Shown here: positions 62,855-64,000 of the stretch, piece by piece
Numbering within the stretch: the stretch's first letter is position 1
How the letters are laid out: each line of letters starts with the position of its first letter
Assembly: GCF_000233695.2 (NCBI RefSeq)
Contig: NZ_CM001488.1
Coordinates: forward strand, 3,521,601 to 3,585,600
From: Desulfobacter postgatei 2ac9
GTDB lineage: Bacteria; Desulfobacterota; Desulfobacteria; Desulfobacterales; Desulfobacteraceae
Direction: 5' to 3'
Length of the DNA stretch: 64,000 nt
The notes under the pieces: generated by a model
What the model saw: only the letters and a program-made list of their open reading frames with translations
Databases searched by the model: none
What the model was told of the DNA's origin: nothing
Translations under genes and position numbers: made by a program

Positions 62855-62937
62855 ATTTTTCTCCTTATTTCTTTTTGTTGCTTTATAACTACAGGCTCAA
62901 TCCAATATTAAACCTGCGGGTAGATTTGATTATATAG

Positions 62938-63966
62938 CTAATACGCTTCGTCCATGTCCAGATCTTCGTCAGTAATAGGGTCTTTGAACAAATGGTAGGA
63001 CCAGGACTGGTATGCAATGACAATGGGAATGAAAATTGAAACCACGACCAGCATTATTTTAAGGGTCAGAGGGCTTGACGATGCGTTAAATGCAGTCAGG
63101 TTCCAGGCCGGGTTCATGCTTGAGGGAAACAAAGCCGGAAAAAGGCCGAAGATTCCGAAAAAAGTACATCCCATAATAGTCAGGGCCGATGCAAACCAGG
63201 CTTTGAACCATGCCTTTTTTGCGTTGAAATAACGTGCAAGAAACATAGCCGCCACAGCCAGGACAATCACTAAGAACAGGGCTGGGGATTTGATGTAATT
63301 GTCATAGAGACTTGTTGCAAAAAATGAGGCGATCAGAAACGCCACGGCTACAGGCACAAGCACCATCCATGTTTTGGCGGCAATTTGGGCAAAGCGTTCC
63401 TGCAGTTCTCCTGTGGCCTTGATGGTCATCCAGTTGGCCCCATGAAGAATGAACAGCAGGACAAACAATATACCGCCGAGAAGTCCGTAAGGGTTCAGCA
63501 GCTTCAAGGTATTGCCGTGGTACAGGCCCTGGTTGTCAAAGGGAATTCCTGCAAAAATGTTGGCAAAAGCCACCCCGAACAAGAGGGCCGGAAAAAAAGA
63601 TCCCAGAAAAATCAAGGTATCCCATGTTTTTTTCCAGCCTGGGCTTTCAATTTTTCCCCTGAAGTGCAGAGCCACACCCCTGAAGATCAATGCAAATAAA
63701 ATGAGCAGCAGCGGGGTGTAAAGGGATGAAAACATGGTGGCGTATACTTTTGGGAACGCTGCGAAGGTTACGCCGCCGGCTGTGATCAGCCATACTTCGT
63801 TTCCGTCCCATAAAGGGCCCTTGGCATTGAGCATAACCCGTTTGTCCCGATCTGTTTTTCCGGCAAACGGATATAGGATACCGATGCCGAAATCAAATCC
63901 GTCTGTCAGGAAAAAAATCGCCCAAAGAAGTCCCCATAGAAAAAACCAAATTGATTGAAGTTCCAT
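62938..63966 (-). CDS. cydB: Cytochrome bd oxidase subunit II
   Basis: A 342-residue subunit with eight or nine membrane helices. It starts MELQSIWFFLWGLLWAIFFL, with the family segments TDGFDFGIGILYPFAGKTDR and WDGNEVWLITAGGVTFAAFP (conserved W and E). Cytochrome bd reduces oxygen to water at high affinity and protects anaerobes. A GGAGG follows the cydA stop and precedes this ATG by 10 bases, so cydAB is an operon running leftward into the window. Confidence 0.95.
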   Translation of the reverse strand: MELQSIWFFLWGLLWAIFFLTDGFDFGIGILYPFAGKTDRDKRVMLNAKGPLWDGNEVWLITAGGVTFAAFPKVYATMFSSLYTPLLLILFALIFRGVALHFRGKIESPGWKKTWDTLIFLGSFFPALLFGVAFANIFAGIPFDNQGLYHGNTLKLLNPYGLLGGILFVLLFILHGANWMTIKATGELQERFAQIAAKTWMVLVPVAVAFLIASFFATSLYDNYIKSPALFLVIVLAVAAMFLARYFNAKKAWFKAWFASALTIMGCTFFGIFGLFPALFPSSMNPAWNLTAFNASSSPLTLKIMLVVVSIFIPIVIAYQSWSYHLFKDPITDEDLDMDEAY

Positions 63967-63980
63967 TTACTCTATCCTCC

Positions 63981-64000
63981 TTATGCGGTAACGGCCTCAG
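63981..64000 (-). CDS. cydA: Cytochrome bd subunit I, last codons only
   Basis: The window's right edge holds ...EAVTA-stop (TAA at 63981-63983) just upstream of cydB. Only five or six codons are visible. Identity is inferred from cydB position. Confidence 0.5.

Overview
The window reads as the chromosome of an anaerobic, probably sulfate-reducing Desulfobacterota member (Desulfobacteraceae-like; this is inference). Supporting genes are a class I desulfoferrodoxin, a rubredoxin beside cytochrome bd oxidase, a diiron rubrerythrin relative, a ferredoxin:thioredoxin reductase catalytic chain, extended PstC/PstA permeases and a Bat 'aerotolerance' operon. No rRNA, tRNA or CRISPR array was seen.

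Left part (1-31.9 kb): a large extracellular polysaccharide locus, almost all on the + strand. It starts in AT-rich, relic-rich DNA (broken IS1380-like transposase, nucleotidyltransferase scrap, Y1/RAYT transposase scrap, Rpn-nuclease scrap) with two glycosyltransferases, a CapK/PaaK-like adenylating enzyme and a methyltransferase. A heparinase II/III-like protein and an AlgD-type GDP-mannose 6-dehydrogenase follow, pointing to a uronic-acid-containing polymer. Next come another glycosyltransferase and two paralogous polyprenyl glycosylphosphotransferases, the first broken and the second intact. Between them lies a graveyard of toxin-antitoxin genes, two insertion sequences, miniature inverted-repeat elements and a split nucleotidyltransferase. 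Export and assembly genes follow: ABC transporter (broken), PilZ protein, secreted protein, outer-membrane beta-barrel, Wza-like exporter, Wzc-like tyrosine autokinase and a Wzy/O-antigen ligase with TPRs. On the opposite strand a three-gene set (SurA-like isomerase, HAMP membrane protein, HExxH metalloprotease) closes the region.

Middle (31.9-50.4 kb): housekeeping and stress genes. These are a HAD phosphatase, a COG2509 flavoprotein, a PLP decarboxylase, hpf, a bacterial arginine kinase overlapping a small Cys protein, the moxR-bat operon (with BatB-BatC and BatD-BatE fusions), gpsA, an HDOD protein, RNase HI and an MlaC-like protein.

Right part (50.4-64 kb): pstCASB, a diiron protein, exodeoxyribonuclease III, an FTR/glutaredoxin pair, desulfoferrodoxin, an SRPBCC-epimerase fusion, a membrane protein, a DHH phosphoesterase, rubredoxin and cydB with the last codons of cydA.

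The most notable pattern is that at least six genes in the polysaccharide locus are interrupted. Three of the interruptions fall exactly on G/C homopolymers (12, 9 and 8 bases), two on short tandem duplications (7 bp, CA) and several on mobile elements. Either the locus is phase-variable, or it is decaying, or the assembly has homopolymer errors; resequencing would decide.
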